Source: DASQMT01 sp963839615
GTDB taxonomy: Bacteria; Actinomycetota; Thermoleophilia; Solirubrobacterales; Solirubrobacteraceae
Length of the DNA stretch: 64,000 bases
Direction: 5' to 3'
Assembly (NCBI GenBank): GCA_963839615.1
Contig: CAWIVY010000010.1
Location: 310,001 to 374,000, forward strand
A program made the position numbers and the translations under genes. Below are positions 18,065 to 25,658 of the stretch, one piece after another; position 1 is the stretch's first letter; each line of letters begins with the position of its first letter. The notes beneath the pieces were generated by a model. The model saw nothing but the letters and a program-made list of their open reading frames with translations. It had not been told where the DNA came from and did no database searches.

Positions 18065-18895
18065 ATGCGCGCCGCAGCCGTGCAGCTCAGTTCCACCCCT
18101 GATCGCGACCGCAACCTCGAGGCGGCGGACCGCCTCACGCGCGAGGCCGCGGGCCGCGGCGCCGAGCTGGTGCTGCTGCCCGAGAAGTGGTCCGTGCTGG
18201 GCACGCCCGAGCAGACCGCTGCGGGCGCGGAGCCGCTCGACGGCCCGGCGCTCGAGTGGGCCCGCGGCGTGGCGCGCGAGCTCGGCATCGACCTCGTCGC
18301 CGGCTCGATCGCCGAGCGCGTCGAGGGCGCGGAGCGCGGCGCGAACACGAGCGTGCACGTCGGTCCCGACGGCGAGGACCGCGCGGTCTACCGCAAGATC
18401 CACATGTTCGACGTCGAGGTCGGCGGCCGCACGTACCGCGAGTCCGAGCACGAGGCGCCGGGCGACGAGATCGTCGCGTCGGAGCTCGCCGACGGCAACG
18501 GCCTCGGGTTGACCATCTGCTACGACCTGCGCTTCCCGGAGCTCGCGCGCATCCTCGCGGTCCGGGGCGCGAAGGTGCTCACCGTCCCGGCCGCGTTCAC
18601 CGAGACGACGACGCGCGACCACTGGGAGGTCCTCCTGCGCGCGCGTGCGATCGAGAACCAGTGCTTCGTGATCGCCGCCAACCAGGTCGGCGAGCCGGCG
18701 CCCGGGATGCGCACGGGCGGGCGCTCGATGATCGTCAACCCGTGGGGGCTCGTCCTGGCCCAGGCGCCGGACTTCGAGACGTTCATCCTCGCCGACCTCG
18801 ACTTCGACCGGCTCGAGGGGATCCGGACGAAGCTCCCGTCGCTGGCGAACCGGCAGGCGGCCGCCTACCGCTGGCCCGAGGTGGCCCGCGCGTGA
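18065..18895 (+). CDS. Carbon-nitrogen hydrolase (nitrilase superfamily, omega-amidase-like)
   Basis: A 276-residue nitrilase-fold amidohydrolase. The catalytic triad is visible: E40 in LLPEKW, K111 in YRKIHMFD and C152 in ICYDLRFPEL. Length and the C-block match the omega-amidase/deaminated-glutathione amidase branch more than true nitrilases, so a dicarboxylic monoamide is a likely substrate (inference). GAGGAG sits 8 nt before the ATG at 18065, which is preferred over an upstream GTG. It is followed by a TetR gene with a GTGA overlap. Confidence 0.88.
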   Translation: MRAAAVQLSSTPDRDRNLEAADRLTREAAGRGAELVLLPEKWSVLGTPEQTAAGAEPLDGPALEWARGVARELGIDLVAGSIAERVEGAERGANTSVHVGPDGEDRAVYRKIHMFDVEVGGRTYRESEHEAPGDEIVASELADGNGLGLTICYDLRFPELARILAVRGAKVLTVPAAFTETTTRDHWEVLLRARAIENQCFVIAANQVGEPAPGMRTGGRSMIVNPWGLVLAQAPDFETFILADLDFDRLEGIRTKLPSLANRQAAAYRWPEVARA

Positions 18896-19506
18896 AGGCG
18901 CCGGCCGTCGACAAGCGCCGCCTGATCCTCGACGCCGCCGTGCGCGTGTTCGCGCGCCAGGGCTTCCACACCTGCCGCGTCTCGGACATCGCCGACGAGG
19001 CCGGCGTCGCCTACGGCCTCGTCTACCACTACTTCCAGTCCAAGGACGAGGTGCTCGACACGCTCTTCCTCGAGCGCTGGGAGCTGATGCTCGCGGCGAT
19101 CGACGAGATCGACTCGCGGCCGATCGCGGCGCGCGAGAAGCTCGCCGCGATCGCCTCGTTCATCGTCGACTCCTACCGCTACGACCGCGACCTGATGAAG
19201 GTGATCATCGTCGAGGTCACGCGTGCGGCCAACACGTTCGGCCAGACCCACCTCGCCGAGATCCGCAAGGCCTACAACAGGATCGCCGACATCGTCGCCG
19301 CCGCGCAGGCGGACGGCACCTTCCGCGACGCCGTCACGCCCCAGTTCGCCGCGATGGCGTTCTACGGCGCGATCGAGCAGGTGCTGACCGGCTGGATCTT
19401 CGGCCTGCTCGAAGAAGGCGAGGACGACTACGAGCGGGCCAAGCGGTTCGTCGTCGAGACGATCTGCGAAGGCCTCGAGGCGCATCGCGACGGCCTCCGT
19501 GCTTAG
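18892..19506 (+). CDS. TetR-family transcriptional regulator
   Basis: A 204-residue regulator starting at a GTG that overlaps the nitrilase stop. The N-terminal helix-turn-helix is ILDAAVRVFARQGFHTCRVS with YGLVYHYFQSKDEV, and the helical ligand domain follows. The LVYHYFQSKDEVLDTLF block resembles fatty-acid-sensing TetR repressors, and KRFVVETICEGLEA closes the protein. It probably controls its own operon through the palindrome at 18021-18036, and could also bind other sites in the genome. Confidence 0.9.
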   Translation: MKAPAVDKRRLILDAAVRVFARQGFHTCRVSDIADEAGVAYGLVYHYFQSKDEVLDTLFLERWELMLAAIDEIDSRPIAAREKLAAIASFIVDSYRYDRDLMKVIIVEVTRAANTFGQTHLAEIRKAYNRIADIVAAAQADGTFRDAVTPQFAAMAFYGAIEQVLTGWIFGLLEEGEDDYERAKRFVVETICEGLEAHRDGLRA

Positions 19507-19509
19507 ACT
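19504..19509 (+). promoter_or_regulatory. -10 element for the small-envelope-gene operon
   Basis: TAGACT overlaps the TetR stop codon and ends 9 nt before the ATG at 19519. This would give a near-leaderless transcript separating the envelope genes from the TetR operon. Confidence 0.4.
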
Positions 19510-19518
19510 CTCGCGGAC

Positions 19519-19656
19519 ATGACAGAGAACGACATGGTCAAGCGGTTGATGTGGTCCGGGCTGCTGGCGGGACTCGGCGCGATCGCGTCGATCGCCACCA
19601 CCAAGATCGCGCATCAGATTTGGGTGCGCGCATTCGGGGAAGATCCTCCCGAGTGA
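19519..19656 (+). CDS. Small membrane protein (DUF4235-like N-terminus)
   Basis: A 45-residue protein: a short charged start, one membrane helix (MWSGLLAGLGAIASIATTKI) and the tail WVRAFGEDPPE. The layout of helix, Trp and acidic GEDPP tail resembles the beginning of DUF4235 proteins, which often sit beside holin-like and DUF3618 genes, as here. It overlaps the next gene by GTGA. Function unknown. Confidence 0.65.
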   Translation: MTENDMVKRLMWSGLLAGLGAIASIATTKIAHQIWVRAFGEDPPE

Positions 19657-20180
19657 GCGCAGATCCCGAGAAGACTCCAGGCCTCACCACCGAGGCCGAG
19701 GCCGAGGTGCGACGCACCGATGCCGAGGCTCGTGCGGCCGAGTTGCGCGAGGAGCTCGCGATCACCGACGAGCGCCGCGCAGAGGAGCAGGTGACCGAGG
19801 CGCACGACGCCGTCACCGAGGCCGAGCAGGAGGAGTCGCAGCGGGAGCGCAAGCGGCGCGAGGCCGAGGAGCGCAAGCAGGCCGCGGCCGCCGACGCCGA
19901 GCGCGCGCGCGAGCGGGCCGGCGAGGTCGCCGCGGGCGCCGTCGAGCCCGGGCCGCGCACCGGGCCCGTGTCCGGCGCCGCGGTCAGCTCGCCCGGCATC
20001 GGCATCGGCTCCGAGCCGAAGGCAGCCGCTGCCGCCGGCGCGGGCGCGCGCGCCGAACGTGCTCAGGAGCCGCGTTCCGGCACGTCCGTCGACGGACCCG
20101 AGAAGCCCGAGCTCTACCTCGCCGCCGCGTTCGGCGGCGCCTTCCTGTTCGCCCGCATCCTCAAGAGGATCGCCGAGTAA
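19653..20180 (+). CDS. Coiled-coil protein with C-terminal membrane anchor
   Basis: A 175-residue protein. Residues 10-90 are almost entirely charged, Ala/Glu/Arg-rich sequence predicted to be a long coiled coil; 90-145 is a Gly/Pro/Ala-rich linker. The C-terminus ELYLAAAFGGAFLFARILKR is a single membrane helix with a positive end. It starts at a GTG overlapping the previous stop and shares one base with the next start. Its role may be to tether the neighbouring membrane proteins (inference); no family recognised. Confidence 0.75.
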   Translation: MSADPEKTPGLTTEAEAEVRRTDAEARAAELREELAITDERRAEEQVTEAHDAVTEAEQEESQRERKRREAEERKQAAAADAERARERAGEVAAGAVEPGPRTGPVSGAAVSSPGIGIGSEPKAAAAAGAGARAERAQEPRSGTSVDGPEKPELYLAAAFGGAFLFARILKRIAE

Positions 20181-20629
20181 TGACCGACCAGCAGACGAGC
20201 GACCTCGCTCGCGCAGTCCAGGACATCACCGAGAAGGCCCAGCTGCTCGTGCACGAGGAGATCGAGCTCGCGAAGGCCGAGATGACCGAGAAGGTCACCA
20301 AGCTGGTCCGCGGGGCGATCTTCGGGATCGTCGCCGGCATCTTCGCCGTCTTCGCCCTCGTCTATCTCCTGCACTCGCTCTCATGGGGGATCTGGGAGGC
20401 GATCGGCGGCGAGTCCAACTTCTGGCTCGGGTTCCTGATCACCGGCGTGCTGATCCTGATCCTCGGCGTGATCGCCGGCTTCATCGCGATGCGGCTGATC
20501 AAGAAGGGCACGCCGCCGATGCCGGCGCGCGCGATCGAAGAGGCGCAGCTGATCAAGGGCACGCTCTCGGCGTCGCCGGCCTCGCACGCCGTCGGGCCCG
20601 CCGGCGTCCAGGCGGAGGTCGATCGCTGA
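20180..20629 (+). CDS. Phage-holin-superfamily-III-like membrane protein
   Basis: A 149-residue protein with an amphipathic N-terminus (KAQLLVHEEIELAKAEMTEK), two membrane helices (about 48-70 and 83-108) and a soluble tail. The HEEIELAKAE motif is typical of actinobacterial Phage_holin_3_6 proteins, which are chromosomal envelope proteins rather than phage lysis genes. TAATG overlap with the gene before and TGATG with the gene after place it mid-operon. Confidence 0.85.
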   Translation: MTDQQTSDLARAVQDITEKAQLLVHEEIELAKAEMTEKVTKLVRGAIFGIVAGIFAVFALVYLLHSLSWGIWEAIGGESNFWLGFLITGVLILILGVIAGFIAMRLIKKGTPPMPARAIEEAQLIKGTLSASPASHAVGPAGVQAEVDR

Positions 20630-20865
20630 TGGCCTCCCGCACCCCGGCGGAGATCCAGCGTTCGATCGAGGCGAACCGTGCCGAGCTCGGCATAGCGGTC
20701 GACCGCCTGCGGGCGGAGGTCGCCGAGGTCACCGACTGGCGCAAGCAGATCAACAAGCGCCGCAAGCAGTTCCTGATCGGCGCGGCCGTCGCGGGCTTCG
20801 TGATCGGCGGCGGGATCGCCGCGATCAGCGGGCTCGTGCGCGGCAGCGACGACTACGACTTCTAG
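20629..20865 (+). CDS. DUF3618-like membrane protein
   Basis: A 78-residue protein. The N-terminal half RTPAEIQRSIEANRAELG...VDRLRAEV is the DUF3618 signature (IEATRAELAxTVDxL), followed by one membrane helix, AAVAGFVIGGGIAAISGLV. It commonly accompanies holin-like proteins in actinobacteria. Function unknown; probably envelope-associated. Confidence 0.85.
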   Translation: MASRTPAEIQRSIEANRAELGIAVDRLRAEVAEVTDWRKQINKRRKQFLIGAAVAGFVIGGGIAAISGLVRGSDDYDF

Positions 20866-20868
20866 CCC

Positions 20869-21048
20869 GTGAGCGCGGGCGTGCGTATCTGGCTGCCGTT
20901 CGTCGCCGCCGCGCTCTGCCTCGTCGCCACGACCTGGACCGGCGCGATCCTCACCTGGGTGCTGCTTGTCGCCGCCATCGGGCTGATCCTCGACGGCGCC
21001 ACGCTGCTGTGGTCGCGCAGCGGCGGCCTCACGCAGCACCGCCAGTAG
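20869..21048 (+). CDS. Two-helix small membrane protein
   Basis: A 59-residue frame beginning at a GTG 3 bp after the DUF3618 stop. It contains two hydrophobic segments (WLPFVAAALCLVATTW and ILTWVLLVAAIGLILDGA) and a short polar tail ending HRQ. It is last in the envelope gene train and ends one base before the converging transporter gene. Compact spacing and clean membrane character support a real gene. Confidence 0.6.
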   Translation: MSAGVRIWLPFVAAALCLVATTWTGAILTWVLLVAAIGLILDGATLLWSRSGGLTQHRQ

Positions 21049-21049
21049 C

Positions 21050-22189
21050 TCAGGTCGCGGGCTCCGGCTTCTCGGGGGGGATCGTCGGCACGTGCACGGC
21101 GGCGATGCTCTCCGCGCGCCGGAGCCGGCTGTACTCGACGATCGAGATCTCGATCGCGGCGGCGATCGGGATCGCGAGCAGCGCGCCGAGCACGCCGAAG
21201 AGCGTCGAGCCGAACAGCACCGAGACGAGCACGACGAACGGGTGCACCTGGACCGCGCGGGCCTGGATCCGGGGCTGGATGATGCTGTTCTCGACCTGCT
21301 GGTAGACGATCGACCAGATGACCCAGATGATCGTGACCGTCGGGAAGTCGTTGAAGAGCGTGATGATGCCGACGAGCACGGCGCCGAGGGTCGCGCCGAC
21401 GAGCGGCACGAGGTCGAGCAGGAAGATGACGACGGCGAGCGAGCCCGCGTACGGCACGCCCAGGATCATCAGCACGATGTATGCCAGCACGCCGGCGATC
21501 AGCGCCTGGCCGAGCGCGCCTGCGACGTAGTTGCCGACCGCGCGGCCGATGCGGTCGTACAGCCGCTTGAGCCACTCGCTGCGCTCGGGGCCCTGGCGGT
21601 CGGCAAGCCAGTCCAGCCAGCCGCGGCCCGAGCTCATCATGAACAGGCTGAGCACGAGGATCGTGATGCCGGCGAAGATCGAGTTGACCAGGCCGAGCCC
21701 GATGTCGGACAGGATCCCGGCGGCGTCGCCGACCTTGCCGGGCAGCGTGCTGGCCTGCTTCTGCAGCTCCGCCGTGACGTTGTAGTCCTGCTCGAGCGAC
21801 CGCAGCTGGTCGTTCCTCTCGACGAGGTCCTGCAGGTCGGAGACGTAGACGGGCAGGTTGTTGATCAGGTTGTTCAGCTGCTCGACGACCGGCGGCACCA
21901 GGAGCGCCGCGAGGAACACGGGCACGAGGATCAGCACGATGTAGATGAGCGCGATCGAGAGCTTGCGTCTCCCGGTCCGCCGGTGGAGCCAGTCGACCGG
22001 ACCCGACAGCGCGATCGCTACGAAGCCCGCGATGAAGATCCACGTCAGCGGCTGGCGCAGCTGGTAGATCAGCCACAGCGCCAGCACGACCATCACGACG
22101 ACCATCACGACGCGCAGGACCATGCGCGTGGAGAACGGCGCGACCTTGACGGTCTCGCCGGAGGCAGGGGGTGACGCGGCGGCCGCCAT
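21050..22189 (-). CDS. AI-2E family transporter (TqsA/YdiK-like)
   Basis: A 379-residue polytopic membrane protein of the AI-2 exporter superfamily. Hydrophobic segments occur at ~25-75, a long central soluble loop follows (~90-150, QLNNLINNLPVYVSDLQDLV), and five or so helices lie in the C-terminal half with the family block ENSIIQPRIQARAVQVHPFVV. The ATG at 22189 is chosen over a GTG two codons upstream because AGAGG then has proper spacing. Members export autoinducer-2 or act as Na+/H+ antiporters; the substrate cannot be told here. Confidence 0.88.
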   Translation of the reverse strand: MAAAASPPASGETVKVAPFSTRMVLRVVMVVVMVVLALWLIYQLRQPLTWIFIAGFVAIALSGPVDWLHRRTGRRKLSIALIYIVLILVPVFLAALLVPPVVEQLNNLINNLPVYVSDLQDLVERNDQLRSLEQDYNVTAELQKQASTLPGKVGDAAGILSDIGLGLVNSIFAGITILVLSLFMMSSGRGWLDWLADRQGPERSEWLKRLYDRIGRAVGNYVAGALGQALIAGVLAYIVLMILGVPYAGSLAVVIFLLDLVPLVGATLGAVLVGIITLFNDFPTVTIIWVIWSIVYQQVENSIIQPRIQARAVQVHPFVVLVSVLFGSTLFGVLGALLAIPIAAAIEISIVEYSRLRRAESIAAVHVPTIPPEKPEPAT

Positions 22190-22244
22190 GGCCACCTCTT
22201 CGCGCCCGCGCGTGCCGCTCCTGCCCCGGCGGCCGCGGCGCAGG

Positions 22245-23123
22245 TCAGACGGGGCCGAGCAGCGCGTCGCGCAGCGCGGTCACGCCGATCAGCCCGGGAC
22301 CCGCGTGGGTGCCGATCACGGGGCCCATCTCGGACACGAACTCGGGCGGCCGGCCGTAGATCGCCTCGCCGCGCTGGGCGAGCTTCTCGGCCTGGTCGGC
22401 GGCCTGGATGTGCTGCACGAAGAAGCGGTCGTTGCCGTCCTCCCGCAGCGCCGCGAGGTGGTCGACCATGCGCTCGAACGCGCGGCCCCAGGTGCGCACG
22501 CGCTCGATCGGGACGATCTCGGACTCGATCGCCAGGATCGGCTTGATCCGCAGCGTCGAGCCGATCCAGGCCTGGGCGCCCCCGATCCGGCCGCCGCGGC
22601 GCAGGAACTCGAGCGTGTCGACGGCGAAGAGGATCTTCAGCTCCTCGCGCACCGCGCGCGCCCGTGCCGCCGCGGCCTGCGCGTCGGCGCCCTCCTTGAT
22701 CGCGTTGGCCGCGGCCACGGCGAGCAGGCCGAGGCCCGCGCAGACGCTCGCCGAGTCCACGATCACGATCCGCTCGGGCGCGATCCCGCGCTCGGTCAGC
22801 TGGTCGCGCGCCTGCTCGGCGGAGCGGACGGTGCCGGAGATGCCGCCCGAGATGTGGATCGAGACGATGTCGGACCCCTCTTCGAGCAGGGGCTCGTAGA
22901 CGGCGAGGAAGTCGCCGACGGACGGCTGCGACGTCGTCGGCAGCTCGCGGGCCGTGCGCAGGTGCCGGTAGAAGGCGTCGAAGTCGGGCAGCTCGGCCTC
23001 GCGGTCGTCGCGCGGCGGCTCGCCCCAGCGGACGTACAGCGAGACGGTGTGGAACCCATGGCGCTCGGCGACCTCGCGCGGCATGTAGTGGGTCGAGTCG
23101 GTGACCACGGCGACCTTGGTCAT
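22245..23123 (-). CDS. DegV-family fatty-acid-binding protein
   Basis: A 292-residue DegV protein. These two-domain proteins hold one fatty acid in a tunnel and, in Gram-positives, feed the FakA fatty-acid kinase. Visible signatures are VAVVTDSTHYMPREVA at the N-terminus, LPTTSQPSVGDF near 62, IHISGGISGT near 90 and FLRRGGRIG near 168. No fakA is nearby. A TAGGGT box ends 7 nt before the ATG, suggesting a leaderless mRNA. It diverges from a thioredoxin-fold gene with only 29 bp between start codons. Confidence 0.92.
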   Translation of the reverse strand: MTKVAVVTDSTHYMPREVAERHGFHTVSLYVRWGEPPRDDREAELPDFDAFYRHLRTARELPTTSQPSVGDFLAVYEPLLEEGSDIVSIHISGGISGTVRSAEQARDQLTERGIAPERIVIVDSASVCAGLGLLAVAAANAIKEGADAQAAAARARAVREELKILFAVDTLEFLRRGGRIGGAQAWIGSTLRIKPILAIESEIVPIERVRTWGRAFERMVDHLAALREDGNDRFFVQHIQAADQAEKLAQRGEAIYGRPPEFVSEMGPVIGTHAGPGLIGVTALRDALLGPV

Positions 23124-23130
23124 TGCGGGA

Positions 23131-23136
23131 ACCCTA
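23131..23136 (-). promoter_or_regulatory. -10 element for leaderless degV
   Basis: On the minus strand, TAGGGT lies 7 nt before the DegV ATG in a 29-bp divergent gap, leaving no room for an ordinary leader. Confidence 0.45.
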
Positions 23137-23152
23137 GTGCGATGATCGGAGG

Positions 23153-23419
23153 GTGGTCGTCCTGCATCGCTGCCGCACTCCGACGGACCGGCTCTGCGCC
23201 TGCGGGCGCGTCGCCCGGGCGCTGCGCGCCGGCGGCTACGAGTTCGAGGAGCGGCGCGTGCCGTGGCGGCGCGGCGAGCGCGACGAGATCGACGCGCTCA
23301 CGGGCCAGCTCGTCGTGCCGGTATTGGTCCTCGGCCGCGAGGCGATCTGCGACTCGCGCCGGATCCTCGAGCACCTGCGCTTCCGCGCGGACGTCCGAGA
23401 CGCGCGCGGACCGTCGTGA
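23153..23419 (+). CDS. Glutaredoxin/GST-N-like thioredoxin-fold protein
   Basis: An 88-residue single thioredoxin-fold domain. Strand VVLHRC, helix RVARALRAGGYEFEERRVPW, the cis-Pro region VVPVLVLGREAICDS and the helix RRILEHLR match the N-terminal domain of glutathione S-transferases. A CxC (LCACGR) stands where glutaredoxins have CxxC. The only good start is the GTG at 23153, directly after GGAGG, which is too close to be a normal site. The substrate may be a low-molecular-weight thiol such as mycothiol (inference). Confidence 0.7.
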   Translation: MVVLHRCRTPTDRLCACGRVARALRAGGYEFEERRVPWRRGERDEIDALTGQLVVPVLVLGREAICDSRRILEHLRFRADVRDARGPS

Positions 23420-23436
23420 ACGTCGCCACCGCGCGC

Positions 23437-23782
23437 CGAGTGGCGACTCCCTCGGCGTGGGGGCGGATAACTCGCCACTCGCTGCGTCCCAGGCCCGGGC
23501 GCGCGGGAGGAGGGCGCCGAACGTCGCTCAGTACGCCCTATGGGGGCTACTCAGCGACGTTCGCTCCCACGGGGCCGGTCGGACCATCGAGTGGCGACTC
23601 CCTCGGTGTGGGGGCGGACAACTCGCCACTCGCTGCGTCCCAGGCCCGGCGCGCCGGGAGGGGGGCGCCGAACGTCGCTCAGTACGCCCTATGGGGGTTA
23701 CTCAGCGACGTTCGCTGCCAGCGGCCGGTCGGACCATCGAGTGGCGACTCCCTCGGCGTGGGGGCGGATAACTCGCCACTCG
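23437..23782. repeat. Alternating hairpin array A-B-A-B-A, ~150-bp period
   Basis: Two hairpin modules alternate. A copies at 23437-23481, 23588-23632 and 23738-23782 have perfect 10-bp stems CGAGTGGCGA/TCGCCACTCG. B copies at 23518-23563 and 23669-23714 have 11-bp stems CGAACGTCGCT/AGCGACGTTCG closing on a CCCTATGGGGG-type apex. The period is 150-151 bp and linkers (GCTGCGTCCCAGGCCCGG) are also conserved. Open frames through it come only from repetition. Confidence 0.85.
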
Positions 23783-24060
23783 CTTGAAACTCGCCCGACC
23801 CGCGGTGACCGGCGCCCGGGCTCGCCTCCTCAGTGCCGCCGTACGGCAACGAGCGCGCGCACACAACGCCGCGCGCCTAGCGTCCACTCGCGTGGATTGC
23901 CCGGGCTCCGGCGCTTGCGAACGGCGGCCACCGAAGGGGAGCGTCGTGAACGTCGCGGAGGTTCGGTCGGGGAGCGGACTTCCAACGTTGGGCGCGCTGT
24001 GGGACGTCAACGTCGGGAGCCACCCGGACCTCGACCGCCCGCCTGCGTTGACGGCCCGGT
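23783..24060. other. Non-coding remainder of a 640-bp gene-free stretch
   Basis: From the thioredoxin-fold stop (23419) to the methyltransferase stop (24061) no convincing gene is seen. After the hairpin array there is no codon bias, start site or promoter I can support. A 15-bp direct repeat CGTCGTGAACGTCGC occurs at 23412-23426 and 23942-23956, on either side of the array. Confidence 0.55.
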
Positions 24061-24678
24061 TCAGCGGCGGACGCCCGTGAAGCGGACGCCGACGGCGGGC
24101 AGGCGGCCGGCCGCGATCGCCTCCTCCTCTGCGGGCAGGAGCGCGGGCCCGAGCTCCCAGCGGTGCAGGTAGGGACCGCGCTCGACCGGGGTCAGCTCGA
24201 AAGCCGGCGAGAGGACCGCACGGATCCGCTGCACCGGGTGCAGGTGGGCGCGCAGCTCTGCCGCCGTCTCAGCGGGATGCTCCGGCGCCTCCTGGCCGAG
24301 CTCGCGGCGGCGCGCGCACCACCACGCGGCCGCGTCGGTGTCGAACAACTCGACGTCGAACTCGTCGACGACGAGGCTCCCGCCCGGGCGGACGAGCGCG
24401 CCGAGATGCGCCAGCGACGGCTCGAGCGGCTCCACGTGGTGGAGCGACAGGACCGCGACGGCGGCGTCGAAGCTTCCCTCGCGCTCCTCGAGGTCGAGCA
24501 GCGCGACGGGTCGCACGTGCGGGTCCGCGGCGCCCGCGGGGTCGATCGCGACGACCTCGTAGCCGGCGCCGGCCAGCGCGGCGGCGAGCTCGCCCTGCCC
24601 CGCGCCGACCTCGAGGATGCGCGCGGGCGGAGCGGGCAGCGCCGCGCGGACGAACGCGAACACGTCGGTGGCGCCCAT
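24061..24678 (-). CDS. Class I SAM-dependent methyltransferase
   Basis: A 205-residue methyltransferase. Motif I is ILEVGAGQGELAAAL near residue 21, the acidic end of strand 2 is VVAIDP, and the post-motif LSLHHVEPLE resembles the small-molecule/ubiquinone-biosynthesis group. The ATG at 24678 overlaps the dehydrogenase stop by one base and has GGGGGAG upstream. It closes the mtnA-dehydrogenase-methyltransferase operon. Substrate unknown. Confidence 0.85.
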   Translation of the reverse strand: MGATDVFAFVRAALPAPPARILEVGAGQGELAAALAGAGYEVVAIDPAGAADPHVRPVALLDLEEREGSFDAAVAVLSLHHVEPLEPSLAHLGALVRPGGSLVVDEFDVELFDTDAAAWWCARRRELGQEAPEHPAETAAELRAHLHPVQRIRAVLSPAFELTPVERGPYLHRWELGPALLPAEEEAIAAGRLPAVGVRFTGVRR

Positions 24679-25658
24679 CACGGCTCCCCCCAGGGCAGCA
24701 CGACCGCCTTCAGCGCGCTCCCGTCCCGCTGGGCGGCGAGCGCCGCGCCGGTCTCGTCGAGCCCGAAGCGATGCGTGACCAGCCCGTCGACGCTCACCGC
24801 GCCGGACCCGAGGAGCGCGAGCGCCGCCCGCCAGTCGGCAGCGCCCGACGACCAGGACGAGGTGACGGTCAGCTCGCGCAGGAAGATCTCCGCGCCGTCG
24901 ACCGCGATCGGCGCGCCGGGCTCCGGCGGGGCGTAGGCGCAGAGCCGCCCGCCCGGCCCGAGCGCCGCGGCGGCTGCCGCGACCGCCTGCGGATGATGCG
25001 AGGTGACGATCGCCACGTCGACCGGCTCACCGGGCGCGAACGCGACGGCGCCCCACTCGAGCGCGCGCTCGCGCCGGTCCGCGCGCGGCTCGGCGACGAG
25101 CACCCGCTCGACGCCGCGGGCGCGCGCCGCGCCGATGTGCAGCAGGCCGCTGGTCCCGGCGCCGACGACGAGCAGAACGTCGCGCGGGGTCAGCCCGACG
25201 CGATCCTGGGCGCGCAGGGCGCAGGCGAGCGGCTCGGTGCACGTGGCGGTGACGGGATCGAGGCCGTCGAGCGGCAGCAGGTCGGCGACGAGCTCGGGCT
25301 GGATGCGGACGTGCTCGGCGAAGCCGCCGGGGTCCAGCCGCGTGGCGCGGAACTGCGGGCAGAGCGTCTCGTGCCCGGCGGCACATACGCGGCAGGCGCC
25401 GCAGGCGACGTGGTGGTGGATCGCGACGACGTCGCCGGGCGCGACGCGCGTGACCCCGGCGCCCACCTCGACGACCTCGCCGACCGGCTCGTGCCCGAGC
25501 ACGGCCGGCAGCTTGCGCGTCACGTACCAGCCGTGGACGTCCGAACCGCACGTCGCGGACGCGATGATGCGGCAGATCACCTCGCCCGGCCCGCAAGCCA
25601 GGTCCGGAAACGAGACAGTAACCGTCGAGTCGAGCGTTAGAGTTCGCGCCGCTCTCAT
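24678..25658 (-). CDS. Zinc-dependent medium-chain alcohol dehydrogenase
   Basis: A 326-residue MDR enzyme. Catalytic zinc residues are C37 (TCGSD), H56-E57 (GHEPVGEV) and a Glu in CTEPLAC; structural zinc cysteines are C86, C89, C92 and C100. The Rossmann motif VVGAGTSGLLHIG is near 165. It resembles the sorbitol/threonine dehydrogenase branch. The ATG overlaps the stop of mtnA (ATGA). In this operon it may oxidise or reduce a pentulose or methylthio-sugar intermediate downstream of the isomerase, but this is inference. Confidence 0.88.
   Translation of the reverse strand: MRAARTLTLDSTVTVSFPDLACGPGEVICRIIASATCGSDVHGWYVTRKLPAVLGHEPVGEVVEVGAGVTRVAPGDVVAIHHHVACGACRVCAAGHETLCPQFRATRLDPGGFAEHVRIQPELVADLLPLDGLDPVTATCTEPLACALRAQDRVGLTPRDVLLVVGAGTSGLLHIGAARARGVERVLVAEPRADRRERALEWGAVAFAPGEPVDVAIVTSHHPQAVAAAAAALGPGGRLCAYAPPEPGAPIAVDGAEIFLRELTVTSSWSSGAADWRAALALLGSGAVSVDGLVTHRFGLDETGAALAAQRDGSALKAVVLPWGEP

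Noticed and set aside
20180..20629. Prophage because of a holin-like domain
   Set aside because: No other phage gene is present, and this family is a normal chromosomal envelope protein in actinobacteria.
23437..23782. Possible CRISPR array
   Set aside because: Repeats are long two-hairpin units with conserved linkers, not short repeats with variable spacers, and no cas genes are near.
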